Notes: generated by a model not told the origin, from the sequence alone. A DNA stretch of 64,000 nt from Flavobacterium album (GCF_003096035.1 NZ_CP029186.1:3392001-3456000), one strand, 5' to 3'. Positions 17,157-26,063 are shown, numbered from the stretch's first letter. Program-made: numbers and translations.

Positions 17157-18575
17157 TTAGTTAAACGTCCTCGGCCCCAAAAAGTTGGTAGTTTCGGTAT
17201 CTATGCGCTTATCGCCGTTATACACCTCAAGGGTTATTTTTGTTTTGTCGCCCTTTAGCCAGGCGGGGTTTATCTCTACGAACAGCGTTCCCGAAACCAT
17301 ACCTTCCTTCGGCACTTTAAACCTTGGCGCACCTACGGTCTTTACAGTACCTTTAGGATTAGCTAAAACAAAGTAGACATCGTTAAAATCCCTTCCTGTT
17401 TTATTAATTACCTTGTAGGTGAACACATTGCTTATATTCTCGCCCTTGTGCTCAAAAAGCTGCCCGGGCAAGCGAAGCACTGTAGCCTCTGCATCGTTGC
17501 GCAAAAAGAGCATTCCTGTAAAAACGCCTGTCAGGATTAGCAGTACCGCTGCGTAGCCTTTCATACGGGTCGTGAAGACGAACTTTTCCTTTTTGGTTAT
17601 CTCATCCTCGCTGGCATAGCGTATCAGCCCCTGCGGGAAACCTACCTTGTCCATGATGGTATTACACTCGTCTATACAGGCAGTACAATTGGTGCATTCC
17701 AGTTGGGTCCCATTACGGATATCGATACCCATAGGGCAAACGCTAACGCAAAGCTTGCAGTCAATACAGTCGCCTTTGCCGGAAAGCAGGCGGTCCTCAT
17801 TCTTCACGATCCTGCCGCGGCCTTTCTCGGCCTCACCGCGCACATGGTCGTAGGCCACCACGATGGTCTTGTTATCCAGTAACGCCCCCTGCAGCCTGCC
17901 GTACGGGCAAACGATGATGCATACCTGTTCCCTGAACCACACGTAGATATAAAAGAACACGGCTGTAAATATCAGCAGGGCGATAAGGGTACCCATGTTG
18001 CCTGCTGGCCCCTCCTCTACCATTTCTATCAGCTCATCGCTTCCGGTAAGGTAGGCCAGGAATACATTGGCAATAAGGAATGAGATGACAAAGAACACAA
18101 ACCATTTAAACACTTTTTTTCGGATCTTCTCACCATTCCATTCCTGCTTGTCGAGCTTTATCTGTGCGTTCCGGTCGCCTTCGATCCAATACTCAATCCT
18201 GCGGAAAACCATTTCCATGAAGATCGTCTGTGGGCATATCCATCCGCAAAAAATCCTCCCGAAAGCTACCGTAAACAGCGCTACGAACACCACGCCAATA
18301 ATCATGGAAATGACAAATAGGTGGAAATCCTGAGGCCAGAAAGGGAATCCGAAAATATTAAACCTACGCTCCAGCACATTGAACATAAGAAACTGGTTAC
18401 CATGTATCTTAACAAATGGTGCCGCAAACAAAAATGCAAGCAGGAACCATGTTAGCGTCTTGCGGTATTTATAGAGTTTCCCATTAGGCTTTTTGGGGTA
18501 AACCCATACCCTCTTTCCTTCTTCATCTACGGTACCCAGCCGGTCCCGGAACTCATCATCATGCAGGTCGTCCAT
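17157..18575 (-). CDS. ccoG: cbb3 oxidase accessory iron-sulfur membrane protein CcoG (FixG)
   Basis: A 472-residue polyferredoxin-like membrane protein. It has several transmembrane helices, CGWICP at 110-115 in the NapH-like region, and two 4Fe-4S sets: C270/C273/C276/C280 (CIDCKLCVSVCP) and C294/C297/C300/C304. These precede a C-terminal Ig-like periplasmic domain. In other bacteria CcoG reduces copper(II) during cbb3 copper-site assembly. It follows ccoP after 79 bp containing a perfect 13-bp palindrome. Length and motifs are normal for the family. Confidence 0.95.
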   Translation of the reverse strand: MDDLHDDEFRDRLGTVDEEGKRVWVYPKKPNGKLYKYRKTLTWFLLAFLFAAPFVKIHGNQFLMFNVLERRFNIFGFPFWPQDFHLFVISMIIGVVFVALFTVAFGRIFCGWICPQTIFMEMVFRRIEYWIEGDRNAQIKLDKQEWNGEKIRKKVFKWFVFFVISFLIANVFLAYLTGSDELIEMVEEGPAGNMGTLIALLIFTAVFFYIYVWFREQVCIIVCPYGRLQGALLDNKTIVVAYDHVRGEAEKGRGRIVKNEDRLLSGKGDCIDCKLCVSVCPMGIDIRNGTQLECTNCTACIDECNTIMDKVGFPQGLIRYASEDEITKKEKFVFTTRMKGYAAVLLILTGVFTGMLFLRNDAEATVLRLPGQLFEHKGENISNVFTYKVINKTGRDFNDVYFVLANPKGTVKTVGAPRFKVPKEGMVSGTLFVEINPAWLKGDKTKITLEVYNGDKRIDTETTNFLGPRTFN

Positions 18576-18630
18576 ATTACTTTTTATTTATCCTGAATCC
18601 GCGGAGTATTCACTAGGGATTCAAAGGCTT

Positions 18631-18643
18631 TACGATAATCGTA
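18631..18643. repeat. 13-bp perfect palindrome between ccoP and ccoG
   Basis: TACGATAATCGTA lies in the 79-bp gap upstream of ccoG on the minus strand. It has no T-run, so it is not a terminator. It may be a protein-binding site or chance. Confidence 0.45.
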
Positions 18644-18654
18644 CTAAATCAGGG

Positions 18655-19569
18655 TTATTTTCCGTTAGTTGCCACTTCAGGCGCTTTTCCGGCTTCTTCT
18701 TTCCATATCTCGCCATCCGGCGCTTTCGGGTCTTTAGGGTTAGAACCCTGTAGTGAAAGCACATAGCTCGCTACTTTTTGTATCTCAGATGGTTTGAGGG
18801 TACCCTTCCATGGCACCATCCCCTTGCCGTCGCGGCCACCTTCTGTTATGGTATGGAAAACATTCTTGATACCGCCACCCAGCAACCAGTATTCATCCGT
18901 AAGGTTAGGCCCTATCGCGCCCCCTGCATCAGACCGGTGGCATGGAATGCAGTTGGTCTCGAATATTTTCTTCCCTTCCGCAAGTTCTGCAGGATCGGTC
19001 AGCAGCGTTACAGTGTTGGCATCTATAAGGTCTTTGGCAGTCTTGCGGTATTCCTCAACTGCCACGCGCGCCTCTTCCATTTCGGTATCAAATTCAGCTT
19101 TCTGGTCTTTGCCGTCCATGATATGGAAACGCACCAGGTAAATCGCTGCAAAGGCTATCGTTACATAAAAGAGCTTTACCCACCACGGCGGCAGCACGTT
19201 ATCAAGCTCATGGATACCATCATAATCATGATTCATCAGGATGGTGCCTTCTTCTTCTATCGGCCTGCTCTTTACAAAGAAAGCCTTCAGCTTTTTAAAC
19301 CATTTGCTGTCTTTGTAATCAATCGCATCGGCTTCGTCCAGCTTCCTTTTCTGCTCCTCTGTAAGCAGGCTGTAGGTTACCTTGTCTACCGCAGCGATCA
19401 CGATCTCTATTGCTACCTGCAAAAACAGGAATACGAAGAGGAATACCGATACTAACGGGTATTTGATAAATGCCGGGCGGTCGCCGGAGTCGATAAAATA
19501 TTCGAGGGCCATGAATACCATTGCAAAAAGCAATGGTACCCGTACGTATACTGGAATAAACTTTTTCAT
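18655..19569 (-). CDS. ccoP: cbb3 oxidase subunit CcoP with a single haem-c site
   Basis: A 304-residue membrane-anchored cytochrome c that feeds electrons to CcoNO. It has two N-terminal transmembrane segments and a charged cytoplasmic stretch. The CcoP N-domain anchor follows (LDNVLPPWWVKLFYVTIAFA, about 122-141), then one cytochrome c domain with CIPCH and the axial-ligand region GMVPWKGTLKPSEIQ. Proteobacterial CcoP has two CxxCH sites; only one is present here. The start at 19569 lies 10 bp after ccoQ; a longer frame to 19617 would overlap ccoQ. The C-terminal tail is rich in Pro, Lys and Glu. Confidence 0.94.
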   Translation of the reverse strand: MKKFIPVYVRVPLLFAMVFMALEYFIDSGDRPAFIKYPLVSVFLFVFLFLQVAIEIVIAAVDKVTYSLLTEEQKRKLDEADAIDYKDSKWFKKLKAFFVKSRPIEEEGTILMNHDYDGIHELDNVLPPWWVKLFYVTIAFAAIYLVRFHIMDGKDQKAEFDTEMEEARVAVEEYRKTAKDLIDANTVTLLTDPAELAEGKKIFETNCIPCHRSDAGGAIGPNLTDEYWLLGGGIKNVFHTITEGGRDGKGMVPWKGTLKPSEIQKVASYVLSLQGSNPKDPKAPDGEIWKEEAGKAPEVATNGK

Positions 19570-19579
19570 AATGTAGAGG

Positions 19580-19774
19580 CTATTGGTTTTCGGTTCCGTT
19601 TTCTTCCTCCCCTGCAAAAGGGAGGTTGCTCAGTTCGTTAATCTTTTCTTTGCGGTAGGTATACACCCAGGTATAGAGCACAATGAAAAAGATAAAGAAG
19701 ATAAGCAGCGAAATGATGGGATAAATCTCAATTCCCGCAATGGATTCCAGGTTGTGCTTTACAAACTTTAGCAT
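19580..19774 (-). CDS. ccoQ: cbb3 oxidase small subunit CcoQ
   Basis: A 64-residue single-span membrane protein (hydrophobic segment about residues 17-38) with a polar C-terminal tail RKEKINELSNLPF. Its position between ccoNO (6 bp) and ccoP (10 bp) and its size identify it as CcoQ, which protects or stabilises the oxidase. Sequence conservation is low in this family, so the call rests on context. Confidence 0.88.
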   Translation of the reverse strand: MLKFVKHNLESIAGIEIYPIISLLIFFIFFIVLYTWVYTYRKEKINELSNLPFAGEEENGTENQ

Positions 19775-19780
19775 GGCTTA

Positions 19781-21973
19781 TTATTTTGAAGGTTTGTTGT
19801 CTTTTATTTTGATATCGGTGCCAAGGCGCTGCAGGTAAGCAATAAGCGCTATGATCTCGCGGTCTTTCATCGGTACGAATTCTTCGCCCCGTGCCTGCGC
19901 TGCCTTACGGCTTTCTTCGTAGCTCTTCACAAAGTCAGGATCGGCATGCAGGCTTTTCTCGATCTTTGCTGCCTGCTCATTAATGCTGGACTGTGCATTG
20001 GCAATGTCTTCTGTAGTATACGGAACCCCAAGCTGCTCCATCACCTCCATTTTTTTCTTCGTATAGGAGTAATCCATCTTCTTGTTATCGAACAGCCACT
20101 TATACGCAGGCATGATCGAGCCTTCGGAGGTACTTTGCGGGTCCCACAGGTGGTTGAAGTGCCAGTTGTCGCTGTATTTTCCGCCAACCCTCATCAGGTC
20201 CGGGCCGGTGCGCTTAGAGCCCCAAAGGAATGGGTGGTCGTATACATATTCACCCGACTTCGAATATTCGCCATAACGTTCTACCTCACTGCGGAAAGGG
20301 CGTATCATTTGAGAGTGGCAGCCCACGCAGCCTTCGCGGATGTAGAGGTCGCGGCCTTCAAGCTCCAGCGGTGTATAAGGTTTCACCGTAGATATCGTAG
20401 GTATGTTCGATTTAACCATTATGGTAGGGACAATCTGTATAATTCCGCCTATCAATACGGCAATGGTAGCAAGAATGGCAAGCTGTATCGGCTTCCTTTC
20501 CAGCCATGGGTGGAATTTCTCACCTTTAAGCCTTTTGCTGCTTATCTTTTGCAATTCAGGCGCTTCGGCAAGTTCATCCTCGATTTTCTGGCCCTGCCTT
20601 ACGGTCATTATGATATTGTATACCAGTACCAGCAAACCAATTACGAATAGTGTGCCGCCAATAGCCCTCATCCAGTACATCGGCATGATCTGCTTCACGG
20701 TCTCAAGGAAGTTACCGTATTTTAATGTTCCGTCAGGGTTGAATTCTTTCCACATAGATGCCTGCGTAAACCCGGCCACATACATTGGCAAAGAATACAT
20801 AATGATACCTAATGTACCGATCCAGAAATGGAAGTTGGCCAGCTTAACAGAGTACAATGTTGTTTTGGTCATGCGCGGTATCAGCCAGTAGATCATACCA
20901 AAAGTGAGGAAGCCGTTCCAGGCCAGCGCACCAACGTGTACGTGAGCCACGATCCAGTCGGTAAAGTGGGCAATGGCGTTTACGTTTTTCAATGACAGCA
21001 TCGGGCCTTCAAACGTTGCCATACCATAGCCGGTAATGGCTACTACAAAGAACTTAAGTACCGGGCTGGTGCGCACTTTATCCCATGCGCCACGCAGTGT
21101 GAGCAATCCGTTGATCATACCACCCCATGACGGCGCAATAAGCATTATAGAGAATACCACACCAAGATTCTGTGCCCAGTCGGGCAATGCAGAATACAGC
21201 AGGTGGTGCGGCCCAGCCCAGATATAGATGAAGATAAGCGACCAAAAGTGGATGATGGACAGCTTGTATGAATATACAGGGCGGTTGGCAGCTTTAGGTA
21301 CAAAGTAGTACATGAGCCCCAGGAATGGTGTGGTAAGGAAAAAGGCCACGGCGTTATGCCCATACCACCATTGCACCAAAGCATCCTGTACACCGGCGTA
21401 TGCGGAGTAGCTTTTCATCCCGCTTACCGGAATGGCAATACTGTTGAAAATGTGCAGAATGGCAACGGTTATGAATGTAGCAAGGTAAAACCAGATGGCA
21501 ACATACATGTGGCGTTCCCTCCTTTTTATGATTGTACCTATCATATTGATACCAAACACGACCCATATCAGCGCGATGGCGATATCTATAGGCCATTCCA
21601 GTTCGGCATATTCTTTAGATGAAGTATAGCCCAATGGCAATGATATAGCTGCTGCAACTATGATAAGCTGCCAGCCCCAAAAGTGGATGTTGCTCAAAAC
21701 ATTCGAGAACATACGGGCTTTAAGCAGCCTCTGCATAGAATAATAAATACCGGCAAACATGGCGTTGCCCACAAAGGCGAAGATCACCGCGTTGGTGTGC
21801 AGAGGCCTTAGCCTTCCGTAGCTAAGCCAGGATACACCGTCGGTAAGATTAGGGAACAGGTACAGCGAGGCTATCAGCAGCCCCACGAGCATTCCCACTA
21901 CCCCGAAAACTATAGTGGCGTAGAGAAACTTTTTGACTATCTTATTGTCGTAATAAAATTGTTGCATTTCCAT
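19781..21973 (-). CDS. ccoN: cbb3 cytochrome c oxidase, fused CcoN-CcoO subunit
   Basis: A 730-residue fusion of the catalytic subunit CcoN (about 1-455) and the mono-haem cytochrome CcoO (about 490-730). CcoN features: H60 in RPLHTN as low-spin haem ligand candidate, H206 in WWYGHNAVAFF and H256/H257 in GPHHLLY as CuB ligands, H344/H346 in AHVHVGA as haem ligands. CcoO features: CVGCH at 549-553 in a GCVGCHSQMIRPF context and M621 in GSIMPAY as probable axial ligand. High-affinity terminal oxidase that reduces oxygen and pumps protons at low oxygen. The CcoNO fusion is usual for Bacteroidetes. Starts 2 bp after ccoS. Confidence 0.97.
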   Translation of the reverse strand: MEMQQFYYDNKIVKKFLYATIVFGVVGMLVGLLIASLYLFPNLTDGVSWLSYGRLRPLHTNAVIFAFVGNAMFAGIYYSMQRLLKARMFSNVLSNIHFWGWQLIIVAAAISLPLGYTSSKEYAELEWPIDIAIALIWVVFGINMIGTIIKRRERHMYVAIWFYLATFITVAILHIFNSIAIPVSGMKSYSAYAGVQDALVQWWYGHNAVAFFLTTPFLGLMYYFVPKAANRPVYSYKLSIIHFWSLIFIYIWAGPHHLLYSALPDWAQNLGVVFSIMLIAPSWGGMINGLLTLRGAWDKVRTSPVLKFFVVAITGYGMATFEGPMLSLKNVNAIAHFTDWIVAHVHVGALAWNGFLTFGMIYWLIPRMTKTTLYSVKLANFHFWIGTLGIIMYSLPMYVAGFTQASMWKEFNPDGTLKYGNFLETVKQIMPMYWMRAIGGTLFVIGLLVLVYNIIMTVRQGQKIEDELAEAPELQKISSKRLKGEKFHPWLERKPIQLAILATIAVLIGGIIQIVPTIMVKSNIPTISTVKPYTPLELEGRDLYIREGCVGCHSQMIRPFRSEVERYGEYSKSGEYVYDHPFLWGSKRTGPDLMRVGGKYSDNWHFNHLWDPQSTSEGSIMPAYKWLFDNKKMDYSYTKKKMEVMEQLGVPYTTEDIANAQSSINEQAAKIEKSLHADPDFVKSYEESRKAAQARGEEFVPMKDREIIALIAYLQRLGTDIKIKDNKPSK

Positions 21974-21975
21974 GG

Positions 21976-22158
21976 TCAGGCGTTATTTTGATTTTGTGGT
22001 TTGTTTTCTTGCTTCTTTAGCTCGTCGTCAAACAAAACCCTGACAGACGGCGTGTAACTGTCGTCAAACTGTCCCTGCCTTACCGCCTTTATAAAGGCGT
22101 ACAGGAAGAGGACCGCGACAATGATACTGATGGTGATCAATAAATAGATTACGCTCAT
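21976..22158 (-). CDS. ccoS: cbb3 oxidase assembly protein CcoS
   Basis: A 60-residue single-span membrane protein: MSVIYLLITISIIVAVLFLYAF helix followed by AVRQGQFDDSYTPSVRVLFDDE, the typical CcoS tail. CcoS is needed to insert haem and copper into cbb3 oxidase. It is the first gene of the structural operon and has its own promoter with a TGAC-N4-GTCA site, separate from that of ccoI. Confidence 0.92.
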   Translation of the reverse strand: MSVIYLLITISIIVAVLFLYAFIKAVRQGQFDDSYTPSVRVLFDDELKKQENKPQNQNNA

Positions 22159-22178
22159 GGTTCTTAAATTTATGTTAA

Positions 22179-22221
22179 CAAAATTAGGGTGTCCGGATAT
22201 CTTAAAATATGACGGTGGTCA
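22179..22221 (-). promoter_or_regulatory. TGAC-N4-GTCA operator and -7 element of ccoS-ccoNOQP
   Basis: On the minus strand TGACCACCGTCA (22221-22210) is a perfect palindrome and TAATTTTG (22186-22179) matches TAnnTTTG exactly. Spacing is 35 bp start to start. It lies in the 81-bp gap between ccoI and ccoS. Confidence 0.85.
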
Positions 22222-22239
22222 TACTCCCGGCTTTTTTCG

Positions 22240-24612
22240 CTATTTCCTTCGTGCATAATAATTGCTCATCAGCGTTACAAAGCTTATAATGGTTATGGTG
22301 CTCAGCGGCATGATGATAGCGGCAGTAAGCGGCATCAGCCTGCCTGTAACCGCAAAGGACAATCCCACCACATTGTAGAGCAACGATAGCCCAAAGCTCA
22401 TCCGGATAGTCCTTATCGTACGTTTGGAAAGCCGCATAAAATAGCCAAGCCTCCGGAATTGTGACGCGTCCAGGATACCATCGCAGGCGGGCGAGAATAC
22501 ATTCACATTTTCTGATATGGCAATGCCTACGTTACTTTGAGCCAGTGCCCCGGCATCGTTAAGCCCGTCGCCTATCATCATTACACTGCTTCCCTTTTTC
22601 TGGAGGTTTTCAATAAAGGCCAGCTTCTGCTCCGGTTTTTGGTTGAAATGGAATTCGGTACCTTCCGGCAGTAGCTGTTCAAGCACATGCCTTTCGCCGG
22701 CATTATCGCCAGAGAGTATCTTCAGCGAATATTTTTTCTGCAATTCGGCAAAAAGCTCCTTGAGCCCTTCGCGGTATTGGTTGTCAAAAACATATTTGCC
22801 CATATAATTGCGGTTGATCGCAATATGTACATTGGTCTGCATCAGGTTATCTTCCTCATAGCCTACAAAAGATACCGAGCCAATCCTGATATGGATGCCG
22901 TCAACAACACCGCTAATACCTTTTCCGGTCACTTCCTCAAAATCTTCAACAGGGAGCGTGCGTGTCATAGGCAGCGCATCATACAGCATCCTGCTAAGCG
23001 GGTGGTTGGAGCCGCGCAGTACATTCCTTATATACATAAGCTGCTTATCATCGGGCGCGTTACCCTCAAAATAGATCTCCGATTTCTTATTGGTAGTTAT
23101 CGTCCCGGTTTTGTCAAATACTATGGTGTCTATTTTTGCCATCTGCTCTACCACGGTGGCGTTTTTGAGGTACAGCTTGCGGTTGCCCATTATCCTGAGC
23201 ACATTACCCAGTGTAAAAGGCGCGCTGAGGGCAAGTGCGCACGGACAGGCCACAATGAGCACAGCGGTAAACACATTAAATGCGGTTTGTGTATCTATAA
23301 ATATCCAGGTACTGAAGGACATCACCGCTATGAGCAGCAGCAGCGGCGTAAAATACCGGCTGATCGTATCGGTCATTGTTTTATAATCCCTGTCGCCTTT
23401 TCGGGAAAACACATCGTTGCTCCACAGCTGTGTAAGGTAGCTTTGCGATACCGACCGCAATACCTCCATCTCCACCACGGGGCCTATCTGCTTGCCGCCG
23501 GCATAGACCTTATCGCCTGAATGCTTGGTTACAGGCACCGATTCGCCGGTTACAAAGCTGTAATCGATCAGGGCGCTTTCACTCATTAGTATACCGTCTA
23601 CAGGAATAAGCTCGCTATTGCGTATCAGCAGCCTGTCACCCGCCAACACATCATAAACCGGGATGGAAGTTTCACTCCTGTCAGCCAGTATTTTGGTTAC
23701 TGCGATCGGAAAATAGGATTTAAAATCACGCTCGAACGAGAGAAAATTATAGGTTTTTTGCTGAAAGAGTTTACCTAAAAGCATAAAGAATACCAATCCT
23801 GTAAGGCTGTCGAAAAAGCCCTGTCCGTAGCCGAAGATGATATCCACCGTACTGCGGACAAACATGACTATAATCCCCAATGCAATGGGTACTTCTATAT
23901 TAAGCATTCCCGCCCTGATGCTCTTCCAGGCCGATACATAATACCCGCTCGCCGAATACAGGAAGGAGGGCAGCGCCAGCGCAAAAACCAGCCAACGGAA
24001 AAAACCGCGATAATTATCGAGCCAGTATTCTTCCATCTCAAAATATTCCGGGAAGGACAACAGCATGATATTACCAAAACAAAAGAACGCTACGCCCAGC
24101 TTGTAAACAAGGTCACGGCTTATGCTTTTGGGTTTATTATCGTAATTATCAAGACTGATGTATGGCTCATAGCCAATAGAATTGAGCAGGTACACTAGTT
24201 CCCTCAGGCTGGCAACGGACGGGTCGAAGATGATGCGTACCCGTTTTTCGTGGAAATTGACCTGCGAGCTGCTCACCGCCCTGTTGAGCTTATTGAGGTT
24301 TTCCAGTATCCAGATGCAGGAACTGCAATGGATGTGGGGAATGTAAAGGCTTATTATATGTACATTTTCTTCCTCAAACTCCAGCAGTCTTTTTACGATA
24401 TCCTCGTTATCCAAAAAGTCATATTTCCCTTTGATGTCCTGCGGAGTAGCTCCGGGCGAACGCTCAAAGCTGTAATAATCTGTAAGCCCGTTGAGGCTGA
24501 AAATCTCATATACGGTCTTACAGCCGTTGCAGCAAAAAGATTTCCCGTCAAAGACGATCTCCTCTTTTTTTACAACGTCCAGTCCGCAATGAAAACAGTG
24601 TTGCGTATCCAT
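22240..24612 (-). CDS. ccoI: Copper-translocating P-type ATPase CcoI (FixI) for cbb3 oxidase assembly
   Basis: A 790-residue P1B ATPase that moves copper out of the cytoplasm for the oxidase. In order: an N-terminal cysteine-rich region (CFHCG at 6-10, CCNGC at 27-31) typical of FixI, a heavy-metal-associated domain with CSSC at 96-99, transmembrane helices, TGES near 355, the ion-path motif CPC at 456-458, the phosphorylation site DKTGT with D500, and GDGLNDAGAL near the C-terminus. It is the first gene of the minus-strand cbb3 locus, with its own TGAY-N4-RTCA promoter site. Placing ccoI ahead of ccoS and ccoNO is common in Flavobacteria. Confidence 0.96.
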   Translation of the reverse strand: MDTQHCFHCGLDVVKKEEIVFDGKSFCCNGCKTVYEIFSLNGLTDYYSFERSPGATPQDIKGKYDFLDNEDIVKRLLEFEEENVHIISLYIPHIHCSSCIWILENLNKLNRAVSSSQVNFHEKRVRIIFDPSVASLRELVYLLNSIGYEPYISLDNYDNKPKSISRDLVYKLGVAFFCFGNIMLLSFPEYFEMEEYWLDNYRGFFRWLVFALALPSFLYSASGYYVSAWKSIRAGMLNIEVPIALGIIVMFVRSTVDIIFGYGQGFFDSLTGLVFFMLLGKLFQQKTYNFLSFERDFKSYFPIAVTKILADRSETSIPVYDVLAGDRLLIRNSELIPVDGILMSESALIDYSFVTGESVPVTKHSGDKVYAGGKQIGPVVEMEVLRSVSQSYLTQLWSNDVFSRKGDRDYKTMTDTISRYFTPLLLLIAVMSFSTWIFIDTQTAFNVFTAVLIVACPCALALSAPFTLGNVLRIMGNRKLYLKNATVVEQMAKIDTIVFDKTGTITTNKKSEIYFEGNAPDDKQLMYIRNVLRGSNHPLSRMLYDALPMTRTLPVEDFEEVTGKGISGVVDGIHIRIGSVSFVGYEEDNLMQTNVHIAINRNYMGKYVFDNQYREGLKELFAELQKKYSLKILSGDNAGERHVLEQLLPEGTEFHFNQKPEQKLAFIENLQKKGSSVMMIGDGLNDAGALAQSNVGIAISENVNVFSPACDGILDASQFRRLGYFMRLSKRTIRTIRMSFGLSLLYNVVGLSFAVTGRLMPLTAAIIMPLSTITIISFVTLMSNYYARRK

Positions 24613-24634
24613 TATTTGCTCATTTTACCTGTGG

Positions 24635-24677
24635 CAAAATTGGCTTTTAAGGAAAAAAGGGGAAATGATACGCATCA
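24635..24677 (-). promoter_or_regulatory. TGAT-N4-ATCA operator and -7 element of ccoI
   Basis: On the minus strand TGATGCGTATCA (24677-24666) is a perfect FNR-like palindrome and CAATTTTG (24642-24635) matches TAnnTTTG at seven of eight bases allowing C for the first T. Spacing is 35 bp. Confidence 0.75.
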
Positions 24678-24707
24678 TTAAAGCTGCAGGGGGCCAAATG
24701 TTAAATG

Positions 24708-24750
24708 TGACCGCTATCATATTTGCCGCAGCGGGACGGGTGTAATTTTA
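24708..24750 (+). promoter_or_regulatory. TGAC-N4-ATCA operator and -7 element of the CoA hydrolase gene
   Basis: TGACCGCTATCA at 24708-24719 and TAATTTTA at 24743-24750 (final G replaced by A). Spacing is 35 bp. The divergent ccoI promoter has its own site 30 bp away, so each direction has a dedicated operator. Confidence 0.78.
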
Positions 24751-24767
24751 CCGAAAATTTCAATCCC

Positions 24768-26063
24768 ATGCCACGATATACTACAGCGGAAGAAGCCGTT
24801 AAAATAATACAATCCAACCAAAGGGTGTATGTACAGGCCGCTGCCGCAACACCCTACTTCCTTACCAAAGCGCTTAGTGAAAGAGCACCGGAGCTGCGCA
24901 ATGTAGAGCTGTGCCACCTGCACACCGAGGGTGAAGCCCACTATGCCGACCCTGCACTTTCCGATAGCTTTCATGTCAATTCATTTTTCATAGGAAAGAA
25001 TGTACGCCATACACTGGCAGCAGGAAACGGCTCCTATACCCCGGTATTCCTTAGCGAATTGCCCAACCTGTTCCGCCGCAATATTATCAGCCTGGATGTG
25101 GCCTTTATACACGTATCGCCACCCGATGCCCACGGCTACTGTTCTTTGGGTGTATCTGTAGAAGCAACGCTTGCCGCCATACAGAATGCCAAAACAGTCA
25201 TCGCACAGGTTAATCCGCAGATGCCAAGAACCTTTGGCGATGGCATAATCCATGTATCGCAAATGGATTACCTTGTGGAAGTGGACACGCCTGTATTTTC
25301 GCACGGCCAGGATGCAATTTCCGAAACCGAGAACAGGATCGGGCAGTATGTAGCCTCGCTCATCGATGACCGGAGCACACTGCAAATGGGTATTGGTTCC
25401 ATACCCAATGCTGCGCTGTCCAACCTAAAAAACCACAAAGACCTTGGCCTGCATACCGAAATGTTCTCTGATGGGGTGATCGACCTTATTGAGCAGGGTG
25501 TTATCAACTGCAAATACAAAGGCGTAATAAAAGGCCGGGCATTAGCAACATTCCTTATCGGGTCGCAAAGGCTGTACGATTTCGTAAACGACAACCCCTT
25601 TGTGGAGATGCGGGAATCATCTTTCGTAAATGATACTGCACAAATCCGCCGCAACCCAAAAATGGTTGCCATCAATTCGGCCATTGAGGTGGATATGACA
25701 GGACAGGTGTGCGCCGATTCCATTGGTATGAAAATGTATTCCGGTGTGGGGGGCCAGATGGACTTTATCAGAGGTGCATCGTTAAGCGAAGGCGGAAAAG
25801 CTATCATTGCGTTGCCTTCGGTAACTAAAAACGGGGCCAGCAGGATCGTGCCTTTCCTCAAGCAGGGTGCCGGGGTAGTTACAACGCGCGCCCACGCACA
25901 CTATATCATTACCGAATACGGCATTGCCGACCTGTACGGAAAAACCCTCAAGCAGCGCAACAAGGCGTTGGTAGAAATTGCGCATCCTGACCATAGGGAA
26001 ACCATCGAAAGAAGTTTTCATGAAGGTGCAAAAGCGGGAATTAAGAGAGTGATTTTACCATAA
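24768..26063 (+). CDS. Acetyl-CoA hydrolase / CoA-transferase family protein
   Basis: A 431-residue class I CoA-transferase of the acetyl-CoA hydrolase / 4-hydroxybutyrate CoA-transferase group. It has the conserved MGIGSIPNAAL (207-217), the catalytic glutamate E231 in GLHTEMFSDG, and the C-terminal GVGGQMDFIRGA and ITEYGIADLYG motifs. It moves CoA between carboxylates such as acetate, succinate or butyrate, or hydrolyses acyl-CoA; the specific substrate cannot be told. The ATG at 24768 is preferred to the frame start at 24723, which lies inside the predicted promoter. Divergent from ccoI and with a matching operator, so probably induced by low oxygen, where it could help acetate formation or CoA recycling (inference). 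Confidence 0.92.
   Translation: MPRYTTAEEAVKIIQSNQRVYVQAAAATPYFLTKALSERAPELRNVELCHLHTEGEAHYADPALSDSFHVNSFFIGKNVRHTLAAGNGSYTPVFLSELPNLFRRNIISLDVAFIHVSPPDAHGYCSLGVSVEATLAAIQNAKTVIAQVNPQMPRTFGDGIIHVSQMDYLVEVDTPVFSHGQDAISETENRIGQYVASLIDDRSTLQMGIGSIPNAALSNLKNHKDLGLHTEMFSDGVIDLIEQGVINCKYKGVIKGRALATFLIGSQRLYDFVNDNPFVEMRESSFVNDTAQIRRNPKMVAINSAIEVDMTGQVCADSIGMKMYSGVGGQMDFIRGASLSEGGKAIIALPSVTKNGASRIVPFLKQGAGVVTTRAHAHYIITEYGIADLYGKTLKQRNKALVEIAHPDHRETIERSFHEGAKAGIKRVILP

Noticed and set aside
18778..19455. 225-codon open frame antisense to ccoP
   Set aside because: It mirrors the ccoP coding frame; ccoP has clear domains and operon spacing.
22687..23520. 277-codon open frame antisense to ccoI
   Set aside because: The ccoI frame has all P-type ATPase motifs in order; the antisense frame has no signal, no family match and no start context. 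It is a shadow.
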